Positions 25,695 through 34,505 of a DNA stretch of 64,000 nucleotides are shown here, one piece after another (positions within the stretch are counted from its first letter, which is position 1; the number at the start of each line of letters is the position of its first letter). The stretch lies in the NCBI RefSeq assembly GCF_004803505.1, contig NZ_SSWH01000002.1, forward strand, positions 303,871-367,870, read 5' to 3'. This stretch comes from Arthrobacter echini (lineage in GTDB: Bacteria > Actinomycetota > Actinomycetes > Actinomycetales > Micrococcaceae). A program made the position numbers and the translations under genes. A model generated the notes under the pieces. The model was not told the origin of the DNA and ran no database searches. It saw only the letters and a list, made by a program, of their open reading frames with translations.

Positions 25695-27725
25695 TCACGG
25701 GGAACCGCTCTGCCCTGTCATCCTTGTGTCGGAGGGTGCGGCGCTGCACACCTGCTGCACGAACCAGTCGACCATGAGCCTGCCCGCGCTCAGATGCACC
25801 GCACGCCCGTCGTGCTGCTGTGCATGCCAGCGCTCGACGCCGGCCGGCGAGCCCATTGCGGAGAGGAAGTGGCTGAGCGGACACGCCTGCAGAGCACGAG
25901 CGTGCGGTGAACCCAACCGAGCGAACTGCCAGTGGTACGCCAGCGCCCCGAGGTGGGTCCGAAACCGGTCGGGGCTGAGTGATTCGTTGAACCGCGACGC
26001 GAAGGCCGGGACCTCGTCGCCCGGCAGTGGTGGGCTGAAGTAGTAGCCCTGGCCGAGGGCTGCGCCGAGGATGGTGACGGCTTCGGCCACACCTCGCTCC
26101 TCGATGCCCTCGATCACCACCGTCTTCCCGACGTCGCGTCCCAACTGGATCAGCGCGGCGATCATGCTCAGCACATCGGTGGGTCGCGAGTGGATCCCGG
26201 CGAGCAGCTCCTGATCCAGCTTGATGGAGTTGAAGGGCAGGGACGAGAGCCGGTTGAGGCTGCTGTACCCGGCGCCGAGGTCGTCCATGGCCAAGCCGAT
26301 CCCCAGCCGGACAATCTTCAGCAGGACCTCCCGCTGCACCTCGGAATCGAGATTCCCGGATTCGAGCAGTTCGAGGGTCAGTCGCTGCGGCTCCACCCCG
26401 TGATGCGCGAGGCGTTCGCTCAGGAATCCGAGCAGCCCCGGGTGCTTGAGGACGGTCGGCGGCAGATTGACGGAGAGCTCGGCCCTCACCCCGGCACTGC
26501 TCCACCGGCTGAACTGCTCCAGTGCCTGGTCGAGGACGAGCCGGAAAAGGCGTACCAGGTCGGTCTCGTCGAAGTGCGGCAGGAACTCCGCGGGAGCCAT
26601 GAGGTGCTCCCCGGGCAGGTCGAGCCGGGCGAGGGCCTCGAAGAGATGCACGGTGCCTTCACGCAGATTGACGACCGGTTGCAGGTGCACCACCACACCG
26701 GTGTCGAGCGCCCGACGGCACGCCCGGCCGAAAGCCTCGGGCGGCTCCTGGACCGTGTCGTACCCGGACCTGGTGCCGCTCACCTCATCAGCTGCACCGG
26801 CGCCGATCTCCCACCACTGCGTGCGGTCCGCCTTGCGTTGTTTCACCGCGTAGAGTGCCTCGTCCGCGGCCCTGAGGACGCCGGCGGCGTCGGACCTGCC
26901 GTCCTCGACGAGCGCCACTCCCATGCTCATACTGATCAGGACGGCCTCGCCGTCGATCATGAAGGGCGAGCCGACGACGTCGGTCAGCGGCTCGAGGAGG
27001 CGCTTCAGCTCCCGCTTCGGGTCCGCCCGCGGGATGTCGTGGAGGATGAGGGCGAACTCGTCCCCGCCCATCCGGCCGAGGAAGTCCTCGTCCCGGAGCC
27101 TGCCCTGGAATCGCGAAGCCCACTCCCGCAACAGCAGGTCACCCGCTGCGTGCCCGTACGTGTTGTTCACGGCACGGAAGTCGTCGAGATCGATGACCCC
27201 GACAGCCGCCACAGTCCCGGCAGAGCAACCCGCCCTCACGACCTGCCCCACACGCTGGTCCGTCCCGACGCGGTTCGGCAGGCCTGTCACCTGGTCATGC
27301 AGTGCCTGGAAGCGCAACTGCTCGAGCAGCGCCATCCTCGTATTGATGTCCCGCTGCGTACTGACGAAATGTGTGAGCTGGCCGTCCTCCGAGTACAGCG
27401 GAGTGATCCGCAACGCATTCCAGAAGGCGGAGCCGTCCTTGCGGTAGTTGAGGATCTCCCCCTCGAAGGCGTTGCCGGACGCCAGCGCGTCCCTCATGGC
27501 CGCCGTCGTCTCCGGATCCGTCCCCGGTCCCTGGAGCATCCTGCAGTTGGTACCCAGGACCTCCTCGCGGGAGTATCCGGTGATGGAGACGAAGGACTCC
27601 GAGACGTAGAGCACCCGCTGCTGTGCGTCCGTGATCAGGGAGATCTCCGAGGTCGCCTTCAGCGCCCTGATGAACAGCTCTCCGGGCACACCGCTACCGC
27701 CCCGTGGCCAGTCGGCCCGCTGCAT
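25695..27725 (-). CDS. LOV (PAS)-GGDEF-EAL light-responsive cyclic-di-GMP enzyme
   Basis: A 676-residue cytosolic multidomain protein. Residues about 15-130 are a PAS domain of the LOV type: the GTNCRMLQG motif carries the flavin-adduct Cys61, followed by GPGTDPETT and EILNYRKDGSAFWN as in blue-light receptors. The GGDEF domain (about 145-310) has an intact GGDEF at 220-224 and an RxxD inhibition site (Arg211, Asp214). The EAL domain (about 330-575) keeps EAL (363-365), SVN, LELLES, DDLGAG, IKLD, EGIEE and GQGYYFSPP, so both diguanylate cyclase and phosphodiesterase sites look complete. The last 100 residues are a separate helical region with His598, Cys615, His634 and His638. The ATG has GAGGAGG upstream; the open frame extends 44 codons further without support. 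Confidence 0.9.
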   Translation of the reverse strand: MQRADWPRGGSGVPGELFIRALKATSEISLITDAQQRVLYVSESFVSITGYSREEVLGTNCRMLQGPGTDPETTAAMRDALASGNAFEGEILNYRKDGSAFWNALRITPLYSEDGQLTHFVSTQRDINTRMALLEQLRFQALHDQVTGLPNRVGTDQRVGQVVRAGCSAGTVAAVGVIDLDDFRAVNNTYGHAAGDLLLREWASRFQGRLRDEDFLGRMGGDEFALILHDIPRADPKRELKRLLEPLTDVVGSPFMIDGEAVLISMSMGVALVEDGRSDAAGVLRAADEALYAVKQRKADRTQWWEIGAGAADEVSGTRSGYDTVQEPPEAFGRACRRALDTGVVVHLQPVVNLREGTVHLFEALARLDLPGEHLMAPAEFLPHFDETDLVRLFRLVLDQALEQFSRWSSAGVRAELSVNLPPTVLKHPGLLGFLSERLAHHGVEPQRLTLELLESGNLDSEVQREVLLKIVRLGIGLAMDDLGAGYSSLNRLSSLPFNSIKLDQELLAGIHSRPTDVLSMIAALIQLGRDVGKTVVIEGIEERGVAEAVTILGAALGQGYYFSPPLPGDEVPAFASRFNESLSPDRFRTHLGALAYHWQFARLGSPHARALQACPLSHFLSAMGSPAGVERWHAQQHDGRAVHLSAGRLMVDWFVQQVCSAAPSDTRMTGQSGSP

Positions 27726-28093
27726 GTGCTGCCTCCTCGTCCGAGCCGTGCACCGCAGCGGCCTCGAGGTCGGCGATGACACTCTCCTGACATGGATGGT
27801 AGTCCTCCATCGGCGCCAGCGGACGGCCGGACCGCTCTTGCGCTCCGTCCCTCCCACTGCAGCACCCCGGACGGGGGGAACGACAGCTCGTACCCATCAT
27901 CCGTACCCGAAGAGCGGGAACGAGCGGACTGCTTCCGTCCCTCCCAGCCCGGCAACCCCAACAGTGGGAGCACGTGCGACACGGTCAGCACGATTCCGAC
28001 TCCCGCCCGAGATCTGCCGGCGTCGAAAATCGTCCTCCTGGAGGGGTCCGGGCTGTTGTACGTTGTGATCAACCTCACCCGAAAGGCATGAAA
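27726..28093. other. Divergent promoter region containing hairpin array C
   Basis: About 368 bases between the LOV-GGDEF-EAL gene (minus) and the sugar-transport operon (plus). It contains the 28-bp hairpin units at 27852-27969; promoters for both directions must lie here. Bases 27970-28080 hold no further obvious repeat. Confidence 0.6.
27852..27969. repeat. 28-bp hairpin repeat array C (three units)
   Basis: Unit 1 (27852-27879) is TCCCAC, 16 bases, GGGGGA. Unit 2 (27892-27919) is degenerate, ACCCAT and GCGGGA. Unit 3 (27942-27969) is TCCCAG and GTGGGA. Start-to-start spacings are 40 and 50 bp. The flanks CCGTCCC before units 1 and 3 and GGAACGA after units 1 and 2 are shared with array A. 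This array sits between two divergent genes. Confidence 0.65.
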
Positions 28094-29401
28094 ATGACTA
28101 TTTCCAGACGGCAGATCCTCGGCGGAGCCGGCCTTCTCGCTGCAACTGCCGCGCTGAACGGGTGTGCGGGATTCTCGGGCGGCGGCAACAATGACGGCGG
28201 CGATGGCGGGGAGAACACCCTGAGCTTCACCACCTGGGGCAGCCCGGCGGAGGAAGAAGGATTCCGTCGGGGCATCGAGGCGTTCGAAGCAGCCAATTCA
28301 GGTGTCCGCGTCGAGCTCGATCTCGTGCCCTACGAGCAGATCTTCACGAACATCGATGCACAGCTGCAGGCCAATACAGCTCCCGATCTGTTCCGTGTCG
28401 ACTACGGCACCATCGGCGCCTACAGCAGCCAGGATCAGCTGCTCGATCTCAGCAGCTACTTCGATGCCGCCGCGGGCGAGGAGTTCCTCCCCGCGATGTG
28501 GCAGGCCATCCAGTTCGACGGCAAGCCCTTCGGTGTGCCCCACCAGACCGACACCTCGGCCATCGTCTACCGCACGGACCTCCTCGGGGACGCCGGGATC
28601 ACCGACATTCCCGACAGCCTCGACTCCGCCTGGACGTGGGACGAGTTCCGGGCGGTCGCGGAGCAGCTGCGGGCCTCGCTGCCCGATGAGCTCTACCCCT
28701 TCGTCTACAACTGGCAGCTCGGTGGCTCCCCTCGGTGGCTGAGCTGGCTCTTCCAGGCCGGCGGCAGACTGTTCAACGAGGATCTCTCGGGGTCGGCCAT
28801 CGAGTCCGACGCCGGGACGAAAGCTCTCGCATTCACGCAGGCATTCTTCACGGACGATCTCGTGCCCCCGAACAGCTCGGTCAAGTCCTCGACCTATGCG
28901 GACGACGCCTTCTCCGCAGGCACCACTGCGATGGCGTTCGTGGGCAACTTCGTGCTCCCGAGTCTCGACGCCGACATCACCGACTTCGAGTGGAGCGCGA
29001 CCTATCTGCCGCAGGACGAACGCGGCGCCTCCGACCTCGGCGGGAACGCTCTCGTGGCCACCAAGAACGCCCGTAACCCGGAGCTCGCGGCAGAATTCCT
29101 CCGGTTCATGACCCAACCGGAGCAGATGTCCGACTTCTGCGCGCGGGCCATGGAACTGCCCACACTGAAGAGCCTGGTCGGCACGGATCTCGACTACCAG
29201 ACGCGCCCGGACATCGCCGGCATCTTCGTGGACCAGGCCACCACGCTTCAGCCCTCCGACGTCGAGCAGCTCACCTCCCCTGCGATGGCGAGCATCAATC
29301 CCGCACTCAGCGATCAGCTCGAGGCCGCCTTCACCCAGGGTCAGCCCGTGGAGGAGACCCTGGCCAACATCGCCGCCGCGGTCGACCAGGCAACCGGCTG
29401 A
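28094..29401 (+). CDS. Sugar ABC transporter substrate-binding lipoprotein
   Basis: A 435-residue extracytoplasmic binding protein of the carbohydrate (SBP family 1) type. The N-terminus MTISRRQILGGAG has a twin-arginine-like pair and a lipobox LNGC (Cys near residue 23), so it is probably exported and lipid-anchored. The mature protein opens with LSFTTWGSPAEEEGFRRGIEAFEAANSG and shows the typical PDLFRVDYGTIGAYS and GVPHQTDTSAIVYRTDLL stretches that line the sugar cleft. The second of two close ATGs (28088, 28094) is chosen because AAAGG is then 9 bases away. It is the first gene of a three-gene importer operon. Confidence 0.88.
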   Translation: MTISRRQILGGAGLLAATAALNGCAGFSGGGNNDGGDGGENTLSFTTWGSPAEEEGFRRGIEAFEAANSGVRVELDLVPYEQIFTNIDAQLQANTAPDLFRVDYGTIGAYSSQDQLLDLSSYFDAAAGEEFLPAMWQAIQFDGKPFGVPHQTDTSAIVYRTDLLGDAGITDIPDSLDSAWTWDEFRAVAEQLRASLPDELYPFVYNWQLGGSPRWLSWLFQAGGRLFNEDLSGSAIESDAGTKALAFTQAFFTDDLVPPNSSVKSSTYADDAFSAGTTAMAFVGNFVLPSLDADITDFEWSATYLPQDERGASDLGGNALVATKNARNPELAAEFLRFMTQPEQMSDFCARAMELPTLKSLVGTDLDYQTRPDIAGIFVDQATTLQPSDVEQLTSPAMASINPALSDQLEAAFTQGQPVEETLANIAAAVDQATG

Positions 29402-30366
29402 TGGCTGCAGACACCTCGACCCGCGAGGAGACCGCCAGGGATGTGACACCGTCGCTACCGGCCACCACCTATACCACCAGGGCGGGACGGACCTCCCGGA
29501 CTGGTCGGTCCACGCTCGCTTCCTACGGGTTCCTCGGCCCCAATCTGATCCTGCTGGGAGTCTTTCTCTTCCTGCCGCTCGGGTGGGCGCTGTTGATCAG
29601 CTTCCAGGAGTCGAGTGGATTCGGCGCCACCGGCTGGGTGGGTCTCGACAACTACCAGCGGCTGGTCAGCGATCCGACCTTCTGGCAGTCGTCCCTCAAC
29701 ACCGCCGTCTTCACTCTCATCACGGTCCCGCTGAGTCTTGCCCTCGGCCTCGGTCTCGCGGTCCTCATGAACTCCGTTCTGCCCGGCCGCAAGCTGTTCC
29801 GCACGCTCATCTACCTGCCGATGGTCATCTCGGGTGTGGCAACCGCACTCATGGGTGTCCTGCTGTTCGACGAATCCACCGGCATCATCAACAAACTGCT
29901 GAGGGAGAGCGGCTTCCCGGGGCTGCCCTGGCAGTCGCAGGGCACAGCTGCCTTCGTCTCGATCATCCTGGTGACGCTGTGGATCCGCGTCGGCTTCAAC
30001 ATGGTGATCTACCTGGCCGGATTGCAGGGCATCTCCCCGGAGCTCTACGAGGCCGCGAAGCTCGACGGCGCGACATCATGGCAGCAGTTCCGGTTCCTCA
30101 CCGTGCCCCTCGTGGGCCCGTCCACGTTCTTCCTGCTGATCATGGACGTGATCTATTCCTTCCAGGTCTTCGACACCATCTTCGTGATGACGGCCGGAGG
30201 TCCCGGTCGGTCGACCTCCGTCCTCGTGACCTACGCCTATGAGAACGGATTCGTCACGCGGGACCAGAGCTATGCCGCAGCGATCGGCATCGTCATCTTC
30301 CTGATCACGCTGATCTTCACCGCGATCCAGTGGCGCGGCAATCGTTCCCGCGACACTGCCGGATAG
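29401..30366 (+). CDS. Sugar ABC transporter permease (MalF/UgpA-like)
   Basis: A 321-residue permease with six to seven helices after a short cytosolic N-terminus. The EAA loop is well preserved at SPELYEAAKLDGATSWQQFRFLTVPLV (about residues 215-240), and VFDTIFVMTAGGPG near residue 260 is diagnostic of the MalF/UgpA type. The ATG overlaps the stop of the binding-protein gene by one base. It works with the next permease; no ATPase gene is nearby, so a shared MsmK-type ATPase encoded elsewhere is likely (inference). Confidence 0.9.
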   Translation: MAADTSTREETARDVTPSLPATTYTTRAGRTSRTGRSTLASYGFLGPNLILLGVFLFLPLGWALLISFQESSGFGATGWVGLDNYQRLVSDPTFWQSSLNTAVFTLITVPLSLALGLGLAVLMNSVLPGRKLFRTLIYLPMVISGVATALMGVLLFDESTGIINKLLRESGFPGLPWQSQGTAAFVSIILVTLWIRVGFNMVIYLAGLQGISPELYEAAKLDGATSWQQFRFLTVPLVGPSTFFLLIMDVIYSFQVFDTIFVMTAGGPGRSTSVLVTYAYENGFVTRDQSYAAAIGIVIFLITLIFTAIQWRGNRSRDTAG

Positions 30367-30384
30367 CACCAGGACAGGATTCCC

Positions 30385-31302
30385 ATGGCTCCCTCGCATT
30401 CCGTCGACGCTCCCGATATGTCGATCCCGACCGCCGACGACGGTACTCCTGACGCTTTCGTCGAGCGTGAACGGCAGGTCCCTCGCGCCCAGCGCGTGTC
30501 CGCCGTCGTCCGCCTCGTCGTGGCGATCGTCGTCGGGCTCATCATGATGTTCCCGCTGTACTGGATGGTCACGCTCGCCTTCTCGCCGAGAACCGACGTC
30601 TTCAGCAGGGACCTCTATCTCTGGCCCTCCGAATGGACCCTCGAGAACTTCCGCACCATCTTCGACGGTTTCCCGACTCTCACCTGGTTCGGCAACTCCG
30701 TGATCATCACGGTGATCGTCACCTTCTTGACGGTCCTGGTGAACCTGCTGGCCGGATACGCGTTCGCGAAGCTGGATTTCAGGGGTAAGGGTGCCATCTT
30801 CCTCCTGGTCCTGAGCACCATGATGATCCCCGTGCAGGTGCTCATGGTGGCCCAGTTCCGCCTCGTCGCCGAACTCGGGATATACGGCACGTTCTGGGCG
30901 GTGATCTTCCCGTCCGCGGCGTCCGCATTCGGTATCTTCCTGGCGCGTCAGTTCATGATCGCCATCCCCGACGAACTGATCGAGGCGGCGAAGGTGGACG
31001 GTGCGGGCACCATCCGGATCTTCCTGCAGATCGTCCTTCCGCTGTGCAAGCCGCTCATCGCGGTGCTCGTGCTCCTGACGGTGATGTACCAGTGGAACGA
31101 CTTCGCGTGGCCGCTGATCGCGTTGAAGGACAGCGAACTCTTCACGCTGCCCATCGGTCTGCTGTATCTGCGGGGCCAGTACGGTGCCGACTACGGGGCG
31201 ATCATGGCGCTGGCGCTCATCTCGATCACGCCGATCATCATCCTGTTCCTCGCCTTCCAGAAGTACTTCGTGCAGGGCCTTGCCCGGAGCGGTATCAGGT
31301 AG
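30385..31302 (+). CDS. Sugar ABC transporter permease (MalG/UgpE-like)
   Basis: A 305-residue permease. It begins with a cytosolic segment of about 45 residues, then MFPLYWMVTLAFSP, GYAFAKLDFRGKGAIFLLVLSTMMIPVQV, the EAA loop IPDELIEAAKVDGAGTIRIF and the closing YFVQGLARSGIR, all typical of MalG-type permeases. The ATG lies 19 bases after the previous stop. It completes the sugar importer. Substrate cannot be deduced, but the window also encodes two GH13 alpha-glucosidases. Confidence 0.9.
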   Translation: MAPSHSVDAPDMSIPTADDGTPDAFVERERQVPRAQRVSAVVRLVVAIVVGLIMMFPLYWMVTLAFSPRTDVFSRDLYLWPSEWTLENFRTIFDGFPTLTWFGNSVIITVIVTFLTVLVNLLAGYAFAKLDFRGKGAIFLLVLSTMMIPVQVLMVAQFRLVAELGIYGTFWAVIFPSAASAFGIFLARQFMIAIPDELIEAAKVDGAGTIRIFLQIVLPLCKPLIAVLVLLTVMYQWNDFAWPLIALKDSELFTLPIGLLYLRGQYGADYGAIMALALISITPIIILFLAFQKYFVQGLARSGIR

Positions 31303-31688
31303 GCCCGCTCGTCGTCGCGCTGATCGCCGCACCAGTGCAGGGCGCGCACGCTCTCCATCCCACGCGAACACCCCGGGCAGTGGGAACGACCGAAGCGCCG
31401 CAGCGAAGCACCCCGTCCATCCCACGCGAACGGCCCGGGCAGTGGGAACGAGCAACCATTCCCACTCCTCGGCTCCATGCAGTGGGAACGACCGAAGCGC
31501 CGCAGCGAAGCACCCCGTCCATCCCACGCGAACGGCCCGGGCAGTGGGACGGACCGGAGCGCACCGCCAGCCGTAGCACTCGCTCGCAGGTACCCGACGT
31601 TCCGCGACGCCCCAGATGGAGCCCACGACGTCGCCGCGCTTCGCTAGGGTTGTGCCGTTGTCCCACGACCTGCCCCTCGAGGAGTTCC
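31303..31688. other. Intergenic region containing hairpin array A
   Basis: About 386 bases between the sugar permease stop and a lipoprotein start, both on the plus strand. It is dominated by the 28-bp hairpin array at 31358-31549. Nothing coding was recognised. Confidence 0.6.
31358..31549. repeat. 28-bp hairpin repeat array A (four units)
   Basis: Four 28-bp units, each starting TCCCAC and ending GTGGGA with 16 bases between: 31358-31385, 31420-31447, 31460-31487 and 31522-31549. Start-to-start spacings are 62, 40 and 62 bp. All four stems are perfect. Within it, 31377-31447 and 31479-31549 are identical 71-bp direct copies 102 bp apart, pointing to a recent duplication of a two-unit block. 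Confidence 0.85.
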
Positions 31689-32132
31689 ATGCGTCGCCTT
31701 CCGTTCTGCGGCCTGGTTGCCGGGGCCTGTGCCCTGGTGCTCGGCCTGAGCGGCTGCGCGGGAGGACCGGTGATCGACGTCCTGGACGAGGAGCAGACGG
31801 ATCAGGACGTCCTGACCATCCAGACCGACCTGGACGGCATCGACCTCGCGAGTACGCGATTCCTGGCCGAGCGCGACGGCGTGGAATACTTCGCAGCCCG
31901 GCCGGAGGCCGACAGCGGAGCAGCAGGGAGCGTTTGCCTGCTCGTGCAGGAGGGAATCGGTGTGGGGCTCGAGTGCGGACCCCTCGAAGCCGGCACGGCA
32001 GGTCCGACCATCCGCGACAGCCGGGTCACCGCAGTCCTTCTCCCGGACCAGATCGACCGGAACGATCTGGCGGACCAGGGCTTCGAACTGCTGCATCCCA
32101 ATCTGGCGATCCGCCCTGCGGACGCCGAATAG
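31689..32132 (+). CDS. Small putative lipoprotein, function unknown
   Basis: A 147-residue protein with a signal peptide and lipobox: MRRLPFCGLVAGACALVLGLSGC, Cys at about residue 23. The mature part (about 125 residues) is acidic and contains one more Cys pair (SVCLLVQEGIGVGLECG), with no recognised family. GGAGTTCC precedes the ATG; the frame is open much further upstream but only through the hairpin array. It is presumably an extracellular membrane-anchored protein; no neighbour suggests its role. Confidence 0.75.
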   Translation: MRRLPFCGLVAGACALVLGLSGCAGGPVIDVLDEEQTDQDVLTIQTDLDGIDLASTRFLAERDGVEYFAARPEADSGAAGSVCLLVQEGIGVGLECGPLEAGTAGPTIRDSRVTAVLLPDQIDRNDLADQGFELLHPNLAIRPADAE

Positions 32133-32207
32133 GGCTGCCCCTGCCGGCAAGCTGCTACCGAGCACAAGCTTCAATGACCAGGGCTGCACCGATGCCTATA
32201 ATCGGGG

Positions 32208-32951
32208 GTGCTCACAGCCGGAGTGGACCTCGCCGCCGAATCGACGGGAACTGCCCTCGCCGTGCTGGACTGGTCGGGAGCCGAAGTGAACGCGCAGGTC
32301 CACCTCGGTACGTCCGACGCCGAAATTGCCGCCACTGCCCCGAAGGTCGCCACACTGGGCATCGACTGCGCGTTCGGCTGGCCCGACGACTTCGTCGCGT
32401 TCATCACACGCCACGCCCGCGGTGACCGCGTCGACAGCACGGTCGACGCGGGCATGGCGTGGCGCCGCAGGCTCGCCTACCGTGCCACCGATCGCGCCAC
32501 CCGCGACATCACCGGCCGCTGGCCCCTGAGCGTGGCCACCGATCGGCTCGGGCTGACCGCCATGCACTGCGCCGTCCTGCTCGACGCCGTCTCGGACGCC
32601 CTCGGCGCACCGGTGGACCGCTCCGGTGCCGGCACCGCCGTCGAGGTGTATCCCTCCGCGACCCTTCGCGGCTGGCAGTTCGACACCCGTGGATACAAGA
32701 ACGACGCCGACGTGCGCCGGACACTCGTCGCGCGACTTCTCGAACGTGCCCCCTGGCTCGCTCTCGATGAGGAGACGCTGGCGCTCGTCGTGGCCTCCGA
32801 CGACGCGTTCGATGCTGTCGTCGCCGCGCTCGCTGCCCGGGCGCATGCCCTCGGTCTGAGCCATCCTGTCCCCCACGGGTATCACGAGCAGGCACGCCGT
32901 GAAGGATGGATCGCGCTACCCGTGGGACCGTTGGAGGATCTTGCTCCCTGA
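32208..32951 (+). CDS. DUF429 family protein (predicted RNase H-like nuclease)
   Basis: A 247-residue protein of the DUF429 family, proposed to adopt an RNase H-like fold. Hallmarks are the N-terminal AGVDLAAESTGTALAVLDW with the Asp, GIDCAFGWP (second Asp), YRATDRATRD, and the C-terminal LVVASDDAFDAVVAALAARA with late Asp residues that would complete a metal site. Biochemical role is unestablished for the family. A GTG start is used; GGGG just upstream is a weak ribosome-binding site. It appears to be a single-gene unit. Confidence 0.82.
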   Translation: MLTAGVDLAAESTGTALAVLDWSGAEVNAQVHLGTSDAEIAATAPKVATLGIDCAFGWPDDFVAFITRHARGDRVDSTVDAGMAWRRRLAYRATDRATRDITGRWPLSVATDRLGLTAMHCAVLLDAVSDALGAPVDRSGAGTAVEVYPSATLRGWQFDTRGYKNDADVRRTLVARLLERAPWLALDEETLALVVASDDAFDAVVAALAARAHALGLSHPVPHGYHEQARREGWIALPVGPLEDLAP

Positions 32952-33055
32952 CCGTGCCGTTCAGAAACGCAACCCGGGACTCGGGTATGACGTCGGCTCA
33001 TCCACTCTGTCGGGCGTCCATGGAATAACGACGATCCGACGCGGTTGTGCAGGAC

Positions 33056-33733
33056 ATGAGTGAAAACACGACACACACTACGCGCAGCACCATCGGTTTC
33101 ATCGGCAGCGGCAACATCGGCTCGCAGCTAGCCCGCCTCTCCGTCGCACGGGACTACCGGGTGATCATGAGCAATTCCCGCGGGCCCGAGACGCTGCAGG
33201 ACCTCGTCGAGGAGCTCGGTGACAAGGCCCGCGCGGGGACCACGGAGGACGCCGCGACAAACGGTGACATCGTCGTGGTCACCATCCCGCTCAAGAACAT
33301 CGACTCCGTTCCGGTGCAGCCGCTGGCCGGGAAACTGGTCATCGACACCTGCAACTACTACCCGCAGCGCGACGGCCAGATCCCGGAGCTCGACGACGAG
33401 AGCACGACGACGAGCGAGCTGGTGCAGAAGCACCTGCCGGGTTCCTCCGTGGTGAAGGTGTTCAACAACATCCAGTTCTCCCAGCTGACCACGGACGGCA
33501 CACCCGCCGGCACGCCCGGGCGCCGGGCCCTGCCGATCGCCGGCGATGACTCCGACGCCAAGCAGGCCGTCGTCGAACTGCTCGACGAGTTCGGCTTCGA
33601 CGCCGTCGACGCGGGACCACTCGCCGAGGGCTGGCGTTTCCAGCGTGACACGGCCGCCTATGGAGCAGTACTCGACGCCGAGGGAATGCGCGAAGCGCTC
33701 GCGGCGGCCGAGCGCTATGCGGAGATGAGCTGA
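33056..33733 (+). CDS. NADPH-dependent F420 reductase-like / NAD(P)-binding oxidoreductase
   Basis: A 225-residue Rossmann-fold protein resembling NADPH:F420 oxidoreductase (Npd/Fno) and its NAD(P)-binding relatives: IGFIGSGNIGSQLARL near the N-terminus, MSNSRGPETL with the Arg that favours NADP, VVVTIPLKNIDSVP and LVIDTCNYYPQRDGQ in the middle, and VVKVFNNIQFSQLT. Whether it uses F420 cannot be told; many actinobacterial homologues do not. A GTG 3 codons earlier is an alternative start. It faces the DUF1992 gene, with 28 bases between stops. Confidence 0.75.
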   Translation: MSENTTHTTRSTIGFIGSGNIGSQLARLSVARDYRVIMSNSRGPETLQDLVEELGDKARAGTTEDAATNGDIVVVTIPLKNIDSVPVQPLAGKLVIDTCNYYPQRDGQIPELDDESTTTSELVQKHLPGSSVVKVFNNIQFSQLTTDGTPAGTPGRRALPIAGDDSDAKQAVVELLDEFGFDAVDAGPLAEGWRFQRDTAAYGAVLDAEGMREALAAAERYAEMS

Positions 33734-33761
33734 GCCGTGAGCTGAGGCCGGGCCGCAGCGG

Positions 33762-34352
33762 TTAGCTGCGCCGGCGCAGCACGCGCCGTAACAGGCGGAA
33801 CCTCGGCGGGGCCGGGGGCATAGCGTCCGCGGCACGTCGGCGCGCTGCCTCCCGGCGCTGCCGCCAGTCCTCCACCTCTGCGTCGACGTCACGCAGCTTG
33901 GTGATCACGGGAGGTCCACCGAGGAGCTGCCGGCGTGCGTCGATCACCCGGTAATTGAAGTCCTCGAGGATCGCGCGCACCTGCGCCTCGGTGTACTGCC
34001 GGTCGAGCCGGCCCTCGAGTTCGGCGTCCTCGGCACGGAGCAGGTAAGCCTTGGGACCGAGGCCGGTGATGTTCTCCCGCTGGATCAGGCCCTTGACCCA
34101 CCAATCGGGATCGTGTGCCTCTCCCAGTCCCGGTATCGGTTTGCCCGCCAGGGCCAGCGTGTCGAAATCCCCCCGGGCCACGGCACGGTCCACGATCAGC
34201 CGGGCGCGCTCGGCGCCGTCCTCGCCCGGACGCAAGGGTGCCATCTCACCCTCGGCCGGGCGTTCATCGTTCTGGCGTTGCAGCTCGGCCAGCACATCGG
34301 CCGCATCTGTCGCACCATCCCGCGCCGCACGGTATTGTGCTGCCTTCCGCAA
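33762..34352 (-). CDS. DUF1992 (DnaJ-homologue) protein
   Basis: A 196-residue soluble protein of the DUF1992/DnaJ-homologue type. The core is VDRAVARGDFDTLALAGKPIPGLGEAHDPDWWVKGLIQRENI (residues about 54-94), the family signature. The C-terminal region is basic, ending LLRRVLRRRS. The role is unknown; the J-domain HPD motif is absent, so co-chaperone activity is not implied. A TTG start is used: CAGGAAAG lies directly upstream, and in this frame the region upstream reaches a stop codon without any ATG or GTG. Confidence 0.8.
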   Translation of the reverse strand: MRKAAQYRAARDGATDAADVLAELQRQNDERPAEGEMAPLRPGEDGAERARLIVDRAVARGDFDTLALAGKPIPGLGEAHDPDWWVKGLIQRENITGLGPKAYLLRAEDAELEGRLDRQYTEAQVRAILEDFNYRVIDARRQLLGGPPVITKLRDVDAEVEDWRQRREAARRRAADAMPPAPPRFRLLRRVLRRRS

Positions 34353-34505
34353 TCTTTCCTGTTGCTCCCCTGACCTGCTGATGGTGCTCGCCTCCGCATC
34401 GCTCGTGCCGATGCGTCAAGTATTCCGATCTCCCCGAACGGCATGCAACCGATTCCCCTGCCGGAGAACGCAGTCAGCGAACGACGTGATCTGCGGGAAT
34501 GCTCA

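Noticed and set aside
27726..27857. N-terminal extension of the LOV-GGDEF-EAL protein
   Set aside because: The additional 44 codons are Arg/Thr-rich and not conserved-looking; the ATG at 27725 has a strong ribosome-binding site.
31044..31688. Open frame extending the small lipoprotein upstream through the hairpin array
   Set aside because: It would translate the repeat array and overlap the permease; the ATG at 31689 has GGAG and a lipobox signal.
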